Shown: piece by piece, positions 40,375 through 51,613 of the stretch
Numbering within the stretch: the first letter of the stretch is position 1
Layout: each line of letters starts with the position of its first letter
From: an uncultured Christensenella sp.
GTDB lineage: Bacteria; Bacillota; Clostridia; Christensenellales; Borkfalkiaceae
Direction of reading: 5' to 3'
NCBI GenBank assembly: GCA_910579525.1
Contig: CAJTUK010000004.1
Span: 186,001 to 250,000 of the forward strand
Length of the DNA: 64,000 nt
The notes under the pieces: model-generated
Seen by the model: only the letters and a program-made list of their open reading frames with translations
What the model was told of the DNA's origin: nothing
Databases searched by the model: none
Position numbers and translations under genes: made by a program

Positions 40375-43300
40375 TTAATTCTCCTTTTAATTCTTTGAGT
40401 TCAGTTTCAAGCGTTGCAACCTTTTGTTTTAACGCTTGGATTTCGTGTATTGCAAGCGGGATAAACTCTCCGTATCTCAAACCACAAACCTCGACTTCAT
40501 TCCCCTCGTCATCGATAGACATCCAGCTACAGTAAATCGCGAGATCAGATTGACTTATGTTATTTTCTTCCATACTGTCTTTAACGTCTTGCGCAATAAA
40601 GCCAATGTGCCTCCTTCCACTCTTGCCGTCATTATATTTGAATGTTACAGGTTTGAGCGCATCGAAAAATTCGCTAAAAACCACCGGATTGTCTGACAAA
40701 TACTCAATCGAATTCTTTATATTTCTGTCAGAGCCGGTAATAGCTTCACCATCTTGATTATACAAATTCTCTACGCGAATAGTTTCCGCATAAATATTTC
40801 TTACGCGCCCATCTTGATATGAGCTTTTTGCAGAACCGATATTGAGTGTATATAAACCACTCCAGCGGTCATTGATTGTTCCAAGTGAACCACCAACAAA
40901 ACAGCTGTATGTTGAATTATAAGAGCCAAGACCACATAAGCCGCCGCCTCGAATACCAATGTATCTATCGTAAGAGCTTTCGCCCATCGTAAAGTTAAAG
41001 TATTTAGCTCCACCTACGAATGCGGCGTCTGTTACGTTGTCCAGGATCGGGAGTTCAACCTTGTTCATGTTTGTTCCAGCCAACACAGTAACAGAGGTGG
41101 TTTTCTTGAACGGCGTGCCAGCATCTGTGTATTCAACATCAAAAGTCTTATTACATGGAAGAGGACTACCATCTATATAAACCATGATTGTCGTTCCAGT
41201 AAAACCAATTTTTGCCGAATAATTATCGTATCCGCTATCGCTAAAATCTAATGTCAAGCCGTCATACGCCAATGCCCCACCTTCGATTGTAATTCCTGCG
41301 ATATGTGCATCGGCAACATTTATTGAAGATATGTCGGCGCGCTGCATCCTTGTGTTGGTAATGGTAAGAACGCTTGTATTGTTAGCGCTACTTATGTTGA
41401 AGGTGTTATCTTTAGTGTATATTAAACTATACTGTGTTGGAGCCGACGATTGTCTATAATATGAAAATTCAACATCAGCAGACACCGTCGTATCCATAGT
41501 TAGCGACGTCGCCTTATTTTTTACCCACGCGCTCACTTCAATACCGCTATCTGTATACCCAACTATTTCCATTCCTTGAAATGTCGTTCCGAATGGAGCG
41601 ATGCTAAATTCGCCCATAATGACACCTTCAGTATCGGTAATTCCCAAGTCTTCTAATGAGAAACTACCAATGTATGCAAACATATTCCATACACCTACAC
41701 CATCGTTGAAGCCAATAGTTCCTCTTGGAATCGTTACCTGAATAGTCTTTGTTCCTGTAAACTTAGTTGTTTCGTAACGACTTCCGTCCTTGGTTTCCAC
41801 AATTAACTCGCCAATATTACCGCCGCGAACGTTAATATCACCAGAGGCATCCAGTGCAAAATTTTTCGAGCGAATGAATTGATCTGCGAAATTGATGCAC
41901 ATACCAGCATTCGCATATGCACCGCTTCCGCCATAGCTGTAATCATCTGTGCGCATATAACCGTTTTCGGTCACAACAAATCTACTTAAGTCTGGTGTGT
42001 CCGATATTGACTTGTATTCAATATAAACTCCGTCTGCAAGGGTTAATTTTGTAGCATATATTTCCCCCACTACATACAGGTTACCATCCGTAGACGCCTC
42101 AAAAACGCGCTGCAATGTGAAGTTATCGCTATTTTCATCGTATATCTTCTTGTTAATAGCTATTCCGTGGTCGTCGAGCATAATGGTGTTTGCCGCATTT
42201 TTTATCTCAAGAGTTTCACCTATAAGCAGTGTACCTATCAGCACATCAGCAGCGAGACCATAACCAAGATACTCACCGTCTTCCCCGTAGATTTTTCCAA
42301 GGGCTAACGAAGCAGATTCCCAGTTATCATCTGTGAATAAAATTGTGTTATTGATTATCCTAATCTGTTCTGGAAGGAACGTACCATTGGATGCGTCTAC
42401 CTCAGCGTCATATTTCCTGCCGAGTATGCCGGTATCATCTATAATAAAAGCTTGTGCCGCCATATCAGCTTGTGCCGCCCGAAGAGTTCTATCAAGCGGA
42501 GCGTTAATCATGCTCGTTAACTTTTCTTTATTACGTGAATAGTCAGTTAAATTAGACCAATTAGCCGATACCGTTCTTGTAGCCGACGATGTTTCTTTAA
42601 GTAAGTCAGCAAAGGTCATTGATGTGTCGCCCGGCTTCGATGCGTTAGAGAATGTCATACTGAACGAATCCGACACGTCAAGGTCATATTCGATTGTCAT
42701 CAACGCAGGACGGAAACATACACCTTCGCATTTTTCAATCGTTATAATTCGCCCAAGCACAAGTTCATTAGTAAATTGCCTGAACTCATACATCTTAATA
42801 AAGTTAAGCGCGTCCACCGTCATCTCAAACTGTGGCTGTGAACATTTTGCCAAATCAACTTTCCCTGCGTTCATAAGTTCTTTCGCAAGATCAATCCTTT
42901 CTGGCATTGTTGTCGTGTCATAGGTAGCGATATTACCATTGCTATAATCGCCCTCTATCCAATAATTTGAAAGTTCATCATACAGCTCCTGCCCGCGCCG
43001 CTTGATAAACTGCTGTATGTTGCATTGTGTATTGATATAAGTCATCTCTCCTTCTATGACTTCAATATCGTTTTGAAGGTTGTTGCTAATCGGCGTTAAT
43101 GTACGGTTGATATGGTTTTCCCATATTGAACACCAACCATTATCGCCAACCGTTTCTGCGTATGTTGTATACCTCTCAAAACCTGATACGTAAAAAGCAT
43201 ACACGGAAACTATGCCGTCCGCGCCCGCGAGAATGCGATAACGCGCGCCGTCGTAGATAAAATACGAATTTGATTGAGAAGCCGATATAGATGTCCCGTC

Positions 43301-44899
43301 AGGGAAAGTGATAGTGAACGCGCTATTTTGATTAACTACACTCATAGTAACGCCCCTAACTTCAACGGTACCACTGCTGGCTATGTTGCCGTCGTTATCT
43401 TTGACAACACCCACCTCAGACGCAACGTTCAGTTTGCAATAGCTTCGGCTATCGCTATCCATAAAGTACCAAGCTACTGTGGCGTTGTCCTCATCTCCCT
43501 TCGAGTCAATGTAGTTCTGTATCAGTGTTTTAGGGGTACCGTTTACACCCGCATCATTAAACGAGAATGTATAGTGTCCGTCATCGCCTTTTGCTGGTTT
43601 TGCGGCGGCAGTATGCCCGACAATCGTAACCGTATCCGTGAAGTTCGTGCCGTAAAAGGTTGATGCTGGCAATAAACTTTTGCTACCAACATTAACAGTT
43701 TCAGCCGTAACATACCCTTCACCTTCAAGTATCTTGTCGTCGCCATTTATATATTGATCGCGCGCAACTTGCATATCAGTCAACTTGAGATTTGCAAACT
43801 GAATATCCTCATCCGCTTTTAATTTTTGTGTATATAAGTCTTGCAACTCCTTGACGAGCGTGCTATAGCTCTTTGTGTGACCAGTGCGCGTATTATCGTC
43901 GTGTTGCCACTTTTCAAACTCGATTTCCCACGCATCAAGCGCGGTTATCAATTCTTTTGACATCCAAGGATAGTCAATCTTTCCGTCATCGCTCTTATGC
44001 TTTTTATAGTAGTCAAAATTTGCTATATAGTTTGTACCCATCGGGTTAACGGTTCGTATGTCGATGTCGCTACCGTTGCACGACATAACCGTCACAATAT
44101 CCTCTGCACTTTCCTTAATCTTTAGTGAAGTAACAAGGTTATCGAATGCTAAGTATATGTTAGTCGGTTTAGTGATGTCATCCAATGTTTTAACTTTAAT
44201 AGCATGATGCAAAAAGTCAAACTCAAAGATAACTTCAAACGCCTTCTCGACTTGGTTAATCATAAAATCGTAACCATTAAGGTCATCCTTCGCATCAAAC
44301 CCGCGACAAATGTTATCTATGTATTCAGCAGCCACGTACATCTCGCCATAGCTCTTTGAGCGGAACTTAAGTATCGGGTCAATGTAAATTATCGTCCAAT
44401 CGCCATTGTCCTCTGTAGACTCAGTATCGGCGTTATTTAGCAATACTTTAACTCCAAGCTGCTGGTGTAGTTGACCAACAACAGACGGTATTGCTAATGC
44501 GTTGCTACTGTCATATTTTTCATCAAGTGGGTCGTTCGGATTATAAAACATATACAGTCTTTCTTCGGTAATAAACCCACGGTCTTTGAATGAATATTGG
44601 TGCGATTGCGCTGTAACATCTTTCGAGCTACTATCGCCCTCTGTTGCCTCTGAAACATCCACTATCTGAAACCAGCCTATCTTTTCAATGAATATCAATC
44701 TCTTCGACTCAATCAGATTGTAATATGTTTCTGTTTCTTTGAGCTTCGGAACGGTAAACGTCAATTCTGATAAATCATTAAACCGTAAGACCAAATGTCT
44801 GTTATCGCCGTTCAAAGCACAAATAAAGCGTCTGTCTGGATTGCACAAATACATATTTGGACTTTCGATTTGTTTGTAGTAATCATAACTACTTATCAT
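40364..44899 (-). CDS. Tail-associated (Tal/prophage endopeptidase-like) protein with C-terminal S74 chaperone
   Basis: 1,511 residues. The N-terminus (about 1-400) fits a baseplate hub/Tal protein (MYLCNPDRRFICALNGDN, LIESKRLIFIEKIGWFQIVDV). A long middle with fibre-like beta sequence follows. The end is a peptidase S74 intramolecular chaperone starting SDRNIKNSI (about residue 1,390), with RHIGFIAQDV and a coiled-coil C-terminus. S74 domains trimerise the fibre and then cut themselves off just before the SD pair. No cell-wall hydrolase motif was recognised. Confidence 0.82.
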   Translation of the reverse strand: MISSYDYYKQIESPNMYLCNPDRRFICALNGDNRHLVLRFNDLSELTFTVPKLKETETYYNLIESKRLIFIEKIGWFQIVDVSEATEGDSSSKDVTAQSHQYSFKDRGFITEERLYMFYNPNDPLDEKYDSSNALAIPSVVGQLHQQLGVKVLLNNADTESTEDNGDWTIIYIDPILKFRSKSYGEMYVAAEYIDNICRGFDAKDDLNGYDFMINQVEKAFEVIFEFDFLHHAIKVKTLDDITKPTNIYLAFDNLVTSLKIKESAEDIVTVMSCNGSDIDIRTVNPMGTNYIANFDYYKKHKSDDGKIDYPWMSKELITALDAWEIEFEKWQHDDNTRTGHTKSYSTLVKELQDLYTQKLKADEDIQFANLKLTDMQVARDQYINGDDKILEGEGYVTAETVNVGSKSLLPASTFYGTNFTDTVTIVGHTAAAKPAKGDDGHYTFSFNDAGVNGTPKTLIQNYIDSKGDEDNATVAWYFMDSDSRSYCKLNVASEVGVVKDNDGNIASSGTVEVRGVTMSVVNQNSAFTITFPDGTSISASQSNSYFIYDGARYRILAGADGIVSVYAFYVSGFERYTTYAETVGDNGWCSIWENHINRTLTPISNNLQNDIEVIEGEMTYINTQCNIQQFIKRRGQELYDELSNYWIEGDYSNGNIATYDTTTMPERIDLAKELMNAGKVDLAKCSQPQFEMTVDALNFIKMYEFRQFTNELVLGRIITIEKCEGVCFRPALMTIEYDLDVSDSFSMTFSNASKPGDTSMTFADLLKETSSATRTVSANWSNLTDYSRNKEKLTSMINAPLDRTLRAAQADMAAQAFIIDDTGILGRKYDAEVDASNGTFLPEQIRIINNTILFTDDNWESASLALGKIYGEDGEYLGYGLAADVLIGTLLIGETLEIKNAANTIMLDDHGIAINKKIYDENSDNFTLQRVFEASTDGNLYVVGEIYATKLTLADGVYIEYKSISDTPDLSRFVVTENGYMRTDDYSYGGSGAYANAGMCINFADQFIRSKNFALDASGDINVRGGNIGELIVETKDGSRYETTKFTGTKTIQVTIPRGTIGFNDGVGVWNMFAYIGSFSLEDLGITDTEGVIMGEFSIAPFGTTFQGMEIVGYTDSGIEVSAWVKNKATSLTMDTTVSADVEFSYYRQSSAPTQYSLIYTKDNTFNISSANNTSVLTITNTRMQRADISSINVADAHIAGITIEGGALAYDGLTLDFSDSGYDNYSAKIGFTGTTIMVYIDGSPLPCNKTFDVEYTDAGTPFKKTTSVTVLAGTNMNKVELPILDNVTDAAFVGGAKYFNFTMGESSYDRYIGIRGGGLCGLGSYNSTYSCFVGGSLGTINDRWSGLYTLNIGSAKSSYQDGRVRNIYAETIRVENLYNQDGEAITGSDRNIKNSIEYLSDNPVVFSEFFDALKPVTFKYNDGKSGRRHIGFIAQDVKDSMEENNISQSDLAIYCSWMSIDDEGNEVEVCGLRYGEFIPLAIHEIQALKQKVATLETELKELKGELNEA

Positions 44900-44919
44900 A
44901 TTTTACCTCCCTTTAATTA

Positions 44920-45696
44920 TTAAAAGCTTATTTTGATGTAGCGCGGACAGCTAATAGTAGCCGAGCCATTCACGCGCACCTTTAAGTGATTTTTGCCGCG
45001 CATAATACGCAACCATTTTTTGCTGAACTTACTCAGCAAGTCGTTACCGTCGCCGGTAATGATTTTGAGTTCATTGTCTACCTTATACACAGAATTTGGC
45101 GCAACTCCGTCAAAGGCGAACTCTCTCGTTTTATCATCTGTAAGATTGATGATAGATACCTTTCCATCTGCGCTATCAAATTCAACCGCAGGGTAAATAT
45201 ATTCATCAATATTATCGGAATCGTTGTACAAATAAACGTCCTTGATTTCGCCATTACCAAAGACAATGACTTCAATTGGTTTCCCCGTCACGTATAAAGA
45301 ATCAAACGTAGCGGACAAATTAAGACCTACACATTTCCCAGAATGATAAATTAAACTTGTCACAGTAAAAATACAGTTATAAATAAATTCATCTAACCCT
45401 TGCTGCATAATAACAAGCGGCTTAAAACCTTTTCTGGCATCAAGCCATGTTAAGATTTCTCTCAACAGTTCTTCCTCTATTGCCTCTTCACTAACAACTG
45501 AAAAATCATAGGTCGGCGGGCTGTCATACGTCAAGTCTAAATAATGAAACTTTTTAGCCTTAGGCGCCTTGCCAACTACAACGCTTGGTATAACATACGG
45601 CGTTTCCTCCAATACGTTGCTATTGAAACTTGCTATTTTTAAGCCATATTGTTCAGAGTAGATTCCGTCGTATGTAAACTCCGTTGCATTAAACAT
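44920..45696 (-). CDS. Distal tail protein (Dit)
   Basis: 258 residues from ATG 45,696, which follows GGAGGGC (the longer frame start at 45,750 has no site). It has the siphophage Dit pattern: FTYDGIYSEQYGLKIASF near the N-terminus, a belt domain to about 130, and a C-terminal galectin-like half ending SCPRYIKISF. It joins the tail tube to the baseplate, encoded between tape measure and Tal as expected. Confidence 0.82.
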   Translation of the reverse strand: MFNATEFTYDGIYSEQYGLKIASFNSNVLEETPYVIPSVVVGKAPKAKKFHYLDLTYDSPPTYDFSVVSEEAIEEELLREILTWLDARKGFKPLVIMQQGLDEFIYNCIFTVTSLIYHSGKCVGLNLSATFDSLYVTGKPIEVIVFGNGEIKDVYLYNDSDNIDEYIYPAVEFDSADGKVSIINLTDDKTREFAFDGVAPNSVYKVDNELKIITGDGNDLLSKFSKKWLRIMRGKNHLKVRVNGSATISCPRYIKISF

Positions 45697-45757
45697 CTTC
45701 TGCCCTCCTTTTATATTAAGAGAGCAGACCCATGCGGAGCCTGCTCTCATTGTTGTA

Positions 45758-48700
45758 TTAAAACTTTTTTTTGTATCCCGTTCGTGTCAAAGCACTTTCC
45801 ATATTCTTTTCTATCTTGGTAACCGCTTGATCAACGAGAGATTTAAGCTTTGGAAGCGTGTTCTCATTTACATCACCACACTTGATTTCAATAAGTGGTG
45901 AATTGTTGTTGATGGTTGCACCATTGCTTCCTCTACTTGACAACATCATGGGCAAGGTCTTTTTCATAAAGTTATCCATCTGCCTTGGTGTAGAAACAAA
46001 CTCACCATTAAGCAGTTTCGCAAATTCCTCATTGCTCTTTAGGCTGGTGAAATCACCAACAAAACCGCCAGAGTGATACATTCCCGTGGCGCGCTTTAAT
46101 GCCTCCCAGCCATTATTATTGCCTACACCGTTCCAAAATCTTCCCCATCCATCTTGCTCTTCAAGCTTTAAGATGGTTCCATCTAAGCAACCATATAGGT
46201 TTCCTTTATAGTAAAAGATATCTCTGTCGCCATATTTATTAACTTCGTATGCGGCTTTATATAGTCCATCGCTGTCGCCATCTGTTGCCGTTTGGACATG
46301 ATAAGTAGTCCCATTTAATATAACCTCGCCATTATCACCAGCATTGTTTTTTGCCATGCCTTTTCCCCACGCGCCCTTGATTTTAGTCATTTCGGCTGCT
46401 TTTTTCTGGTCTTCCGTCATTTCCGGCGCCGGTGCCTGCGGAGTTTTATATGAATCAGCAACTGACTTTGCAGCAATGTAATACGAATCTGCACCACTAT
46501 AATCTCCTGCGGCAACTTTATCCATAAAAGTTTTTGCATCGCCTGTCACAGACATACCAGCAGCCTGCTTTCTTTTAAGGTCGGAATACAGGTCATACAT
46601 TTCAGTACCAGTAAACTGTGTGTTGGTTAGTCCTTCTATGCCTGTAAGTATCCCATGAAGCGTCTGTGCTATCTCTGTAATTTGAGTAGAAATAAGCTCT
46701 ACTTGTCCCTGAATAAATTGCTCATACTCGTTATACTCATTGTCAAGTGCAGTGGTTATGTTTTCGATTGCGCGTTCAAGAGTGTATTCATCAAGCTCTT
46801 CCTGAGCTTCTTGTAGCTGGCTTTCCAACTCTCTTGCGCGCGCTTGCCCCGTTGCCGATTTATCAAGTTTGGCGAGAGATAGCTGAGTTTGTAAGTCGGC
46901 AACTGACTTCTGCTTTTTCGCTAACTCTTTTTGATAGTTAATCTCTTCCTGATAGGTTTTAAGCAAGTCTTTGCGAATGTCAATAAGCTCTTTGTAAATA
47001 TCAAGCTGTTCTTCAAGTGCATCTTGCATCTTTTCCAATCTATCAGTCTCTTCACTTATAGCTAATTCTCTTAGAAGCGATGCCCACTCAATCTCTTTTA
47101 TGTTAAGGTTATCTTGTGCTGTCGCTAAGTTCTTCAAAGCTGTCTCATAGTCATCGTCTTCTTTCGTTAAACCCGCGAGCGTTTTCTTCGCGTCTTCAAG
47201 AACTTTTTGATATTCTTGAAGCGACGTAATTGCCATGTCTTTTAATATATCAAAATTACTTTGTCCTTGATAGTCACCAGATAACTTATAACCATCTAAG
47301 TCTCTATTAAAGTACTTATCAAGCAAGGAAGGATATTTGTCCATCAAGGTTTGAAGTGTACCAAGAGATACAATACCATTTTTAGTGACATCCGATAAAG
47401 CATCGCTAAGCACATCAAACTTGTCCGTAATCGCCTCAATATCATCTACAATATTAATCTCAGCCAATTCGACAAGCTTCGTCCGTAAATCACCAATGAG
47501 CCCCGTTAAGTCATCCCAGTTTGTGCCATCCCATATACCGATTGTTTTTAGGTATTCAAAAAGCTTCTGCACTTCTGGCGTCTGTTGTGCAAGTTCTTCT
47601 AATGCTGCCCCTGTAATTTTTGTTGTATCGCTATAAGTATCAGCAAACGATTTTAATGCGTCTACAGCACCTTGGTTGGTAGTTCTTGAAATTATAGCCG
47701 ACCACGCATCAAGTGTACTTTGCGTTGCAGCTGTATACATATCAAGCAACTTATCACGGTCTGCAAGATAGCTATCCATTTTTTCATTCAAGCCATATTC
47801 AAAACCATCAAGAACTTCATTATACTCTTGAATAGTTTTAAGTGCCCAGTCTCTATCTGAACTATTGCGATAATCTTTTAGAGCATCATAAACTCGGCTA
47901 TCAAAGCTTTTTATTACATTGCCGTTGTTGTCTTTGATTGTATTTTTACTTTTATATTTATCTAATGCGTCTTCGGCTGCATTCATTGCGTCTCTTTGTG
48001 CAACGGTTGCAGCTTCCTCTTTAACGGCTTCTTGCTGTTTTAGGAGCTCTAATTCTTGATTAAGTCTTTGTAGTTCTTGTTGATCCACAATTGAGAGCTT
48101 ATCTTTAGAATTAAGTTCATCAATTGCTTCTTGAACCTCTTTGATTTTATTCTTAACTTCCTCAAGTTCTTCCTTAGTTTCTTTCCAAGCATCTTTGCAT
48201 TCCTTAGCCGCCTCTTTCAAATCTTCATATGAAGGATTAAAAGATTTAATTAAATCAATGACGCCTTTAACTATAGCAACAACCGCTGTAATAGCCGCCA
48301 ATATCCACCCAAGCGGGTTGGACGCCATGAAGCCTTTTACAACCGTATCAATACCTTTAATAGCAATGGCAATACCAGCTGCTATAAACATAACTGCGCC
48401 AACGATAATCTCAGCAAAACCCTGAACCTTACCCTCAAATAATGTCATCATTGAAATTATTGTAGAAATAATTAACAAAGGCGCGTTCTCTGCCATAAAC
48501 TTCTTCATTGCAGCGCCAACGGTTAAGAAGAATCCTTTAATTCCAGTGGCTGAAACACCAAGTTCCATTGCAAGTAATTTGAATTGTAGACGCGCTGTTT
48601 GGATAAGCGGTATTAGCTTCTTCATAATCGCAATAACGCCAATAGTTGATACAACAATCAACGCCATTTTAGGGATTGCACCATCGCCAAAGCCCATAAT

Positions 48701-50581
48701 AGCATTGAGTACCTCTCCAACCCATTTCAACAAATCTACGAAAAATTTAACAAGATCGCTGTCCAAAATATTTTGCGAAAAGCTTTCCCAAGTTGCTTGG
48801 AGTTGTTCTAATTTGCCCTCTATGGAATCGAGACGCGTCTCTTGGGCTTCCATGAGCGAGCCAACCGCTTCTCCAGAATCGGACACGATTCGCTGAGCAT
48901 CGCCCCAATTTTGTATGATTGAATAAAAGGCAGCTTGTTGTCTCGTACCCGCCATCATACCTGCAATCGCTGCGCGCGAAGTTGAATCTAAATTATCCCA
49001 CACCTTAGACAGGTCATTTAATATCGCATATGTAGATTTTAATTGACCATTACTATTTAGGATTTCAACGCCGTATGCCTTCATTTCCTTAGCAAGATCG
49101 GCGGTTGCCATAATACTGCCTGCGTCTTCGCCAAGCTCTTCGAGTTCCGCAGTACTCTTAGAAATACGTGCAGCAATTGTCCTAACTGCCGTCGATGACT
49201 TGCTAACATCTTGTAAAGTGGCGTTAGCAGCAGAAACGATTGCTATAGATTGCTGTAAGCTGTTTCCGTTTGCAGCGAGTGCGCTTGCGGCGTTGTTCAT
49301 TGCTTCACCAATTTCTGCTTGTGAAATTGGGAAACTATTACCAATCCATATAAGTTGGTCAAGTACCGCCTCTAATCCCTCAGCACCTATATTAAAAGCT
49401 TTAATAATACCAGTAATATTTGTTGTTGCTTCGTTAACATTAACCCCCGCAACCTTTGCATAAATGGTTGTTTTTTCCGCAAGTGTTTGCGCATCTTTGA
49501 GGTCATAACCAAGCCTTGCATATACGGTTGTAGATTGTGTAAGGTCAGCAATACCCGTACCAATTTCTCTTGCCGCTTTTGATATATTTTTCGCAGCGTC
49601 ATTCATTTGCCGAGACGTAGCTTTTGTTACGATATTCAGCTCAGTCATTGCTGTGTTTATCTTTTTCACGTTATCGTAAACTTGCTTTAATGCGCGCAAC
49701 AAAACAAGCAGAAGCGTTTGTGCGATACGTTGTATAATACGAGACCCGAAGGCTTCTTTGATTTTGTTACCAACAGTATTTGTCTCTCTGCCAATTTCTT
49801 TAAGACGTGCTTGTGTATTTAAGAATTCAGTATTGAGCTTTGTAACCTCATCCTTAGTAACGCCACCCTCTTGGTTAAGAGCCGCCTGAACCTTTGCGTG
49901 GAATTCATCGACTAATCGTGCCGCCTCTTTACTTCGCGCAATTATCTTATCAAAACCGTTATCTGTATAAAGTGATTGTGCTTTTACATCTAACTTGGCA
50001 AGAGCAGTCTCGTTTGCAATTGTGGGAGCGGATGCCGAAGCAGACTGTGCTTTGTAAGCCTTTTTCAGCGCGCGCTCCAGGGATTGAACGCTCTTAACGC
50101 GCTCCTCGTCTTTTCCAAGAAGCTCTTTTAATTGCGCAAGCTGCTCTTTGTATGTTGCTTGTAGTTCTTTGGCTTGGCGTGTAAGAAGCGTGCCGCCGAC
50201 CGTTCCTTTTTTCTCCTCATCTGAGAGTTTCAAAAGTTTAGCCTTGGTTTGATATAATTTCTCAAGAGTACTTCTTAATTGCTCGTAGGATACCCCTTGT
50301 TTTTTGGCATCATTCTCGCCGCTGGAGGAACCGCCGCCCCCTTCAACTTCAGGCTTGACATTCGCTCTAATTTTTATGTTCAACGAGCTGAGAGTCTTGT
50401 CGAGCTCTTTCTTTAGCGAAGATAATTGGTTCTTGAAATAGGTTTTATTTACGTTAACCTTAAGGCTAATTTTGCTTGCGATATATTCTAATTGTTCTTT
50501 GATGAGAGCACCCGATGAACCCGCTTGAAAACCTTTACCGCCAGCTACACCAAACTTAATGCCAATTATATTATCAGCCAT
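45758..50581 (-). CDS. Tape measure protein
   Basis: 1,607 residues, the longest protein here. Long helical/coiled-coil regions lie at both ends. A TP901-type core contains NAASALAANGNSLQQSI and WDNLDSTSRAAIAGMMAGTRQQAAF (about 430-560). A hydrophobic middle (about 640-780) has several membrane-type helices. By the usual 0.15 nm per residue its length predicts a tail near 240 nm. Scaffold for tail assembly and probably a channel former at DNA entry. Confidence 0.93.
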   Translation of the reverse strand: MADNIIGIKFGVAGGKGFQAGSSGALIKEQLEYIASKISLKVNVNKTYFKNQLSSLKKELDKTLSSLNIKIRANVKPEVEGGGGSSSGENDAKKQGVSYEQLRSTLEKLYQTKAKLLKLSDEEKKGTVGGTLLTRQAKELQATYKEQLAQLKELLGKDEERVKSVQSLERALKKAYKAQSASASAPTIANETALAKLDVKAQSLYTDNGFDKIIARSKEAARLVDEFHAKVQAALNQEGGVTKDEVTKLNTEFLNTQARLKEIGRETNTVGNKIKEAFGSRIIQRIAQTLLLVLLRALKQVYDNVKKINTAMTELNIVTKATSRQMNDAAKNISKAAREIGTGIADLTQSTTVYARLGYDLKDAQTLAEKTTIYAKVAGVNVNEATTNITGIIKAFNIGAEGLEAVLDQLIWIGNSFPISQAEIGEAMNNAASALAANGNSLQQSIAIVSAANATLQDVSKSSTAVRTIAARISKSTAELEELGEDAGSIMATADLAKEMKAYGVEILNSNGQLKSTYAILNDLSKVWDNLDSTSRAAIAGMMAGTRQQAAFYSIIQNWGDAQRIVSDSGEAVGSLMEAQETRLDSIEGKLEQLQATWESFSQNILDSDLVKFFVDLLKWVGEVLNAIMGFGDGAIPKMALIVVSTIGVIAIMKKLIPLIQTARLQFKLLAMELGVSATGIKGFFLTVGAAMKKFMAENAPLLIISTIISMMTLFEGKVQGFAEIIVGAVMFIAAGIAIAIKGIDTVVKGFMASNPLGWILAAITAVVAIVKGVIDLIKSFNPSYEDLKEAAKECKDAWKETKEELEEVKNKIKEVQEAIDELNSKDKLSIVDQQELQRLNQELELLKQQEAVKEEAATVAQRDAMNAAEDALDKYKSKNTIKDNNGNVIKSFDSRVYDALKDYRNSSDRDWALKTIQEYNEVLDGFEYGLNEKMDSYLADRDKLLDMYTAATQSTLDAWSAIISRTTNQGAVDALKSFADTYSDTTKITGAALEELAQQTPEVQKLFEYLKTIGIWDGTNWDDLTGLIGDLRTKLVELAEINIVDDIEAITDKFDVLSDALSDVTKNGIVSLGTLQTLMDKYPSLLDKYFNRDLDGYKLSGDYQGQSNFDILKDMAITSLQEYQKVLEDAKKTLAGLTKEDDDYETALKNLATAQDNLNIKEIEWASLLRELAISEETDRLEKMQDALEEQLDIYKELIDIRKDLLKTYQEEINYQKELAKKQKSVADLQTQLSLAKLDKSATGQARARELESQLQEAQEELDEYTLERAIENITTALDNEYNEYEQFIQGQVELISTQITEIAQTLHGILTGIEGLTNTQFTGTEMYDLYSDLKRKQAAGMSVTGDAKTFMDKVAAGDYSGADSYYIAAKSVADSYKTPQAPAPEMTEDQKKAAEMTKIKGAWGKGMAKNNAGDNGEVILNGTTYHVQTATDGDSDGLYKAAYEVNKYGDRDIFYYKGNLYGCLDGTILKLEEQDGWGRFWNGVGNNNGWEALKRATGMYHSGGFVGDFTSLKSNEEFAKLLNGEFVSTPRQMDNFMKKTLPMMLSSRGSNGATINNNSPLIEIKCGDVNENTLPKLKSLVDQAVTKIEKNMESALTRTGYKKKF

Positions 50582-50638
50582 ATTCCTCCTCCTTTTTTAA
50601 TATTAAAAAACTCGCATACGCGAGCGTTGTTTTCAATG

Positions 50639-51178
50639 TTATGCCTTGGAACATTCTTTGTAATCCCCAAGAAGTTCCGCTTTTGCTATACCTTTACCGG
50701 CGCCATTATTGAATTCATTTATTGCTTGAATTAGAAAGTCACTTCCTTCTCTTTCTTTACGGCTTCGTACATCACCGTGATTACCGTACTTGGTTATCCA
50801 CCATCCGTACACATAATTACGTGCATTATATCCTTTCGCAAATAGCAAAACTATGTTGTGCAATACGGGATCATCTCCGTCTAAATATAGCGAATCTCTT
50901 TCAAGCGAACCATCTCTAAAGGAAACTTCTAACCGCCAAAGACCGTCGCTGTCCATATATGGTTTTTGCACTACTATATCATCGAGTGTAATAGACTTAA
51001 TCAGCGCGTTGACGTGCTTATATAAAATGTTTTTCATTTGTTCGCCGTATGTCGTTAACATAGCCGTTGGATCTTTATCGACATACTCCATACCCGTTTT
51101 CTTTTTTATTTCTGCCTTGCCCGCGGGGGACTTGGCGTATTGCTCGATGAGCTTGTTAATATAGCTTTCTGTAATCAT
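50639..51178 (-). CDS. Phage protein of unknown function between the tail chaperone and tape measure genes
   Basis: 179 residues from ATG 51,178 (GGAGGG 4-5 nt upstream; earlier in-frame ATG at 51,286 lies inside the preceding gene). LRRL-like charged N-terminus, then VSFRDGSLERDSLYLDG, and a basic C-terminal half. No family recognised. The upstream gap has a GGGCTGG/CCAGCCC stem (about 51,203-51,232). Confidence 0.6.
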   Translation of the reverse strand: MITESYINKLIEQYAKSPAGKAEIKKKTGMEYVDKDPTAMLTTYGEQMKNILYKHVNALIKSITLDDIVVQKPYMDSDGLWRLEVSFRDGSLERDSLYLDGDDPVLHNIVLLFAKGYNARNYVYGWWITKYGNHGDVRSRKEREGSDFLIQAINEFNNGAGKGIAKAELLGDYKECSKA

Positions 51179-51254
51179 TTGCCCTCCCGTACAACACAGA
51201 ACAAGGGCTGGATGATTTATCCTCACCCAGCCCACTCTGTATAAAACTATTCTT

Positions 51255-51563
51255 TTATTCGTCGATAGTCCAAGTTTGGACTTCATTCCATATTTTGTCT
51301 ATGAATGAGTTACCTTTTAACTTTTTATATTGCATATAAAGCTTTTCCAAGTCTTCGTATTCGTAAAGCCGCATCCGACGTTCTTGATAGTGCTTGTAGT
51401 AAATCTCCGTAATCCTGTCTCTCAACAAACATCTGTCGGTTTCTTGCCCACGATAGCGACCAAAAAGCCACGCTCTGAATGGTTTACACACTGATGTTAA
51501 GAGGACAATAGCAGTACTCGGTATGCCTACTACAAGGCTTATGATTTGCAATGTTTGCAACAT
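51255..51563 (-). CDS. Small membrane protein
   Basis: 102 residues: one N-terminal transmembrane helix (about 4-26, LQIISLVVGIPSTAIVLLTSV) followed by a charged helical domain (LLRDRITEIYYKHYQERR). This N-in/C-out holin-like layout is common among small phage membrane proteins near tail genes, but its role is unknown. Confidence 0.62.
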   Translation of the reverse strand: MLQTLQIISLVVGIPSTAIVLLTSVCKPFRAWLFGRYRGQETDRCLLRDRITEIYYKHYQERRMRLYEYEDLEKLYMQYKKLKGNSFIDKIWNEVQTWTIDE

Positions 51564-51613
51564 TCTGCTCTCCTCCGATATACCCCCTTATGGCATATCT
51601 AATAAATTAAATA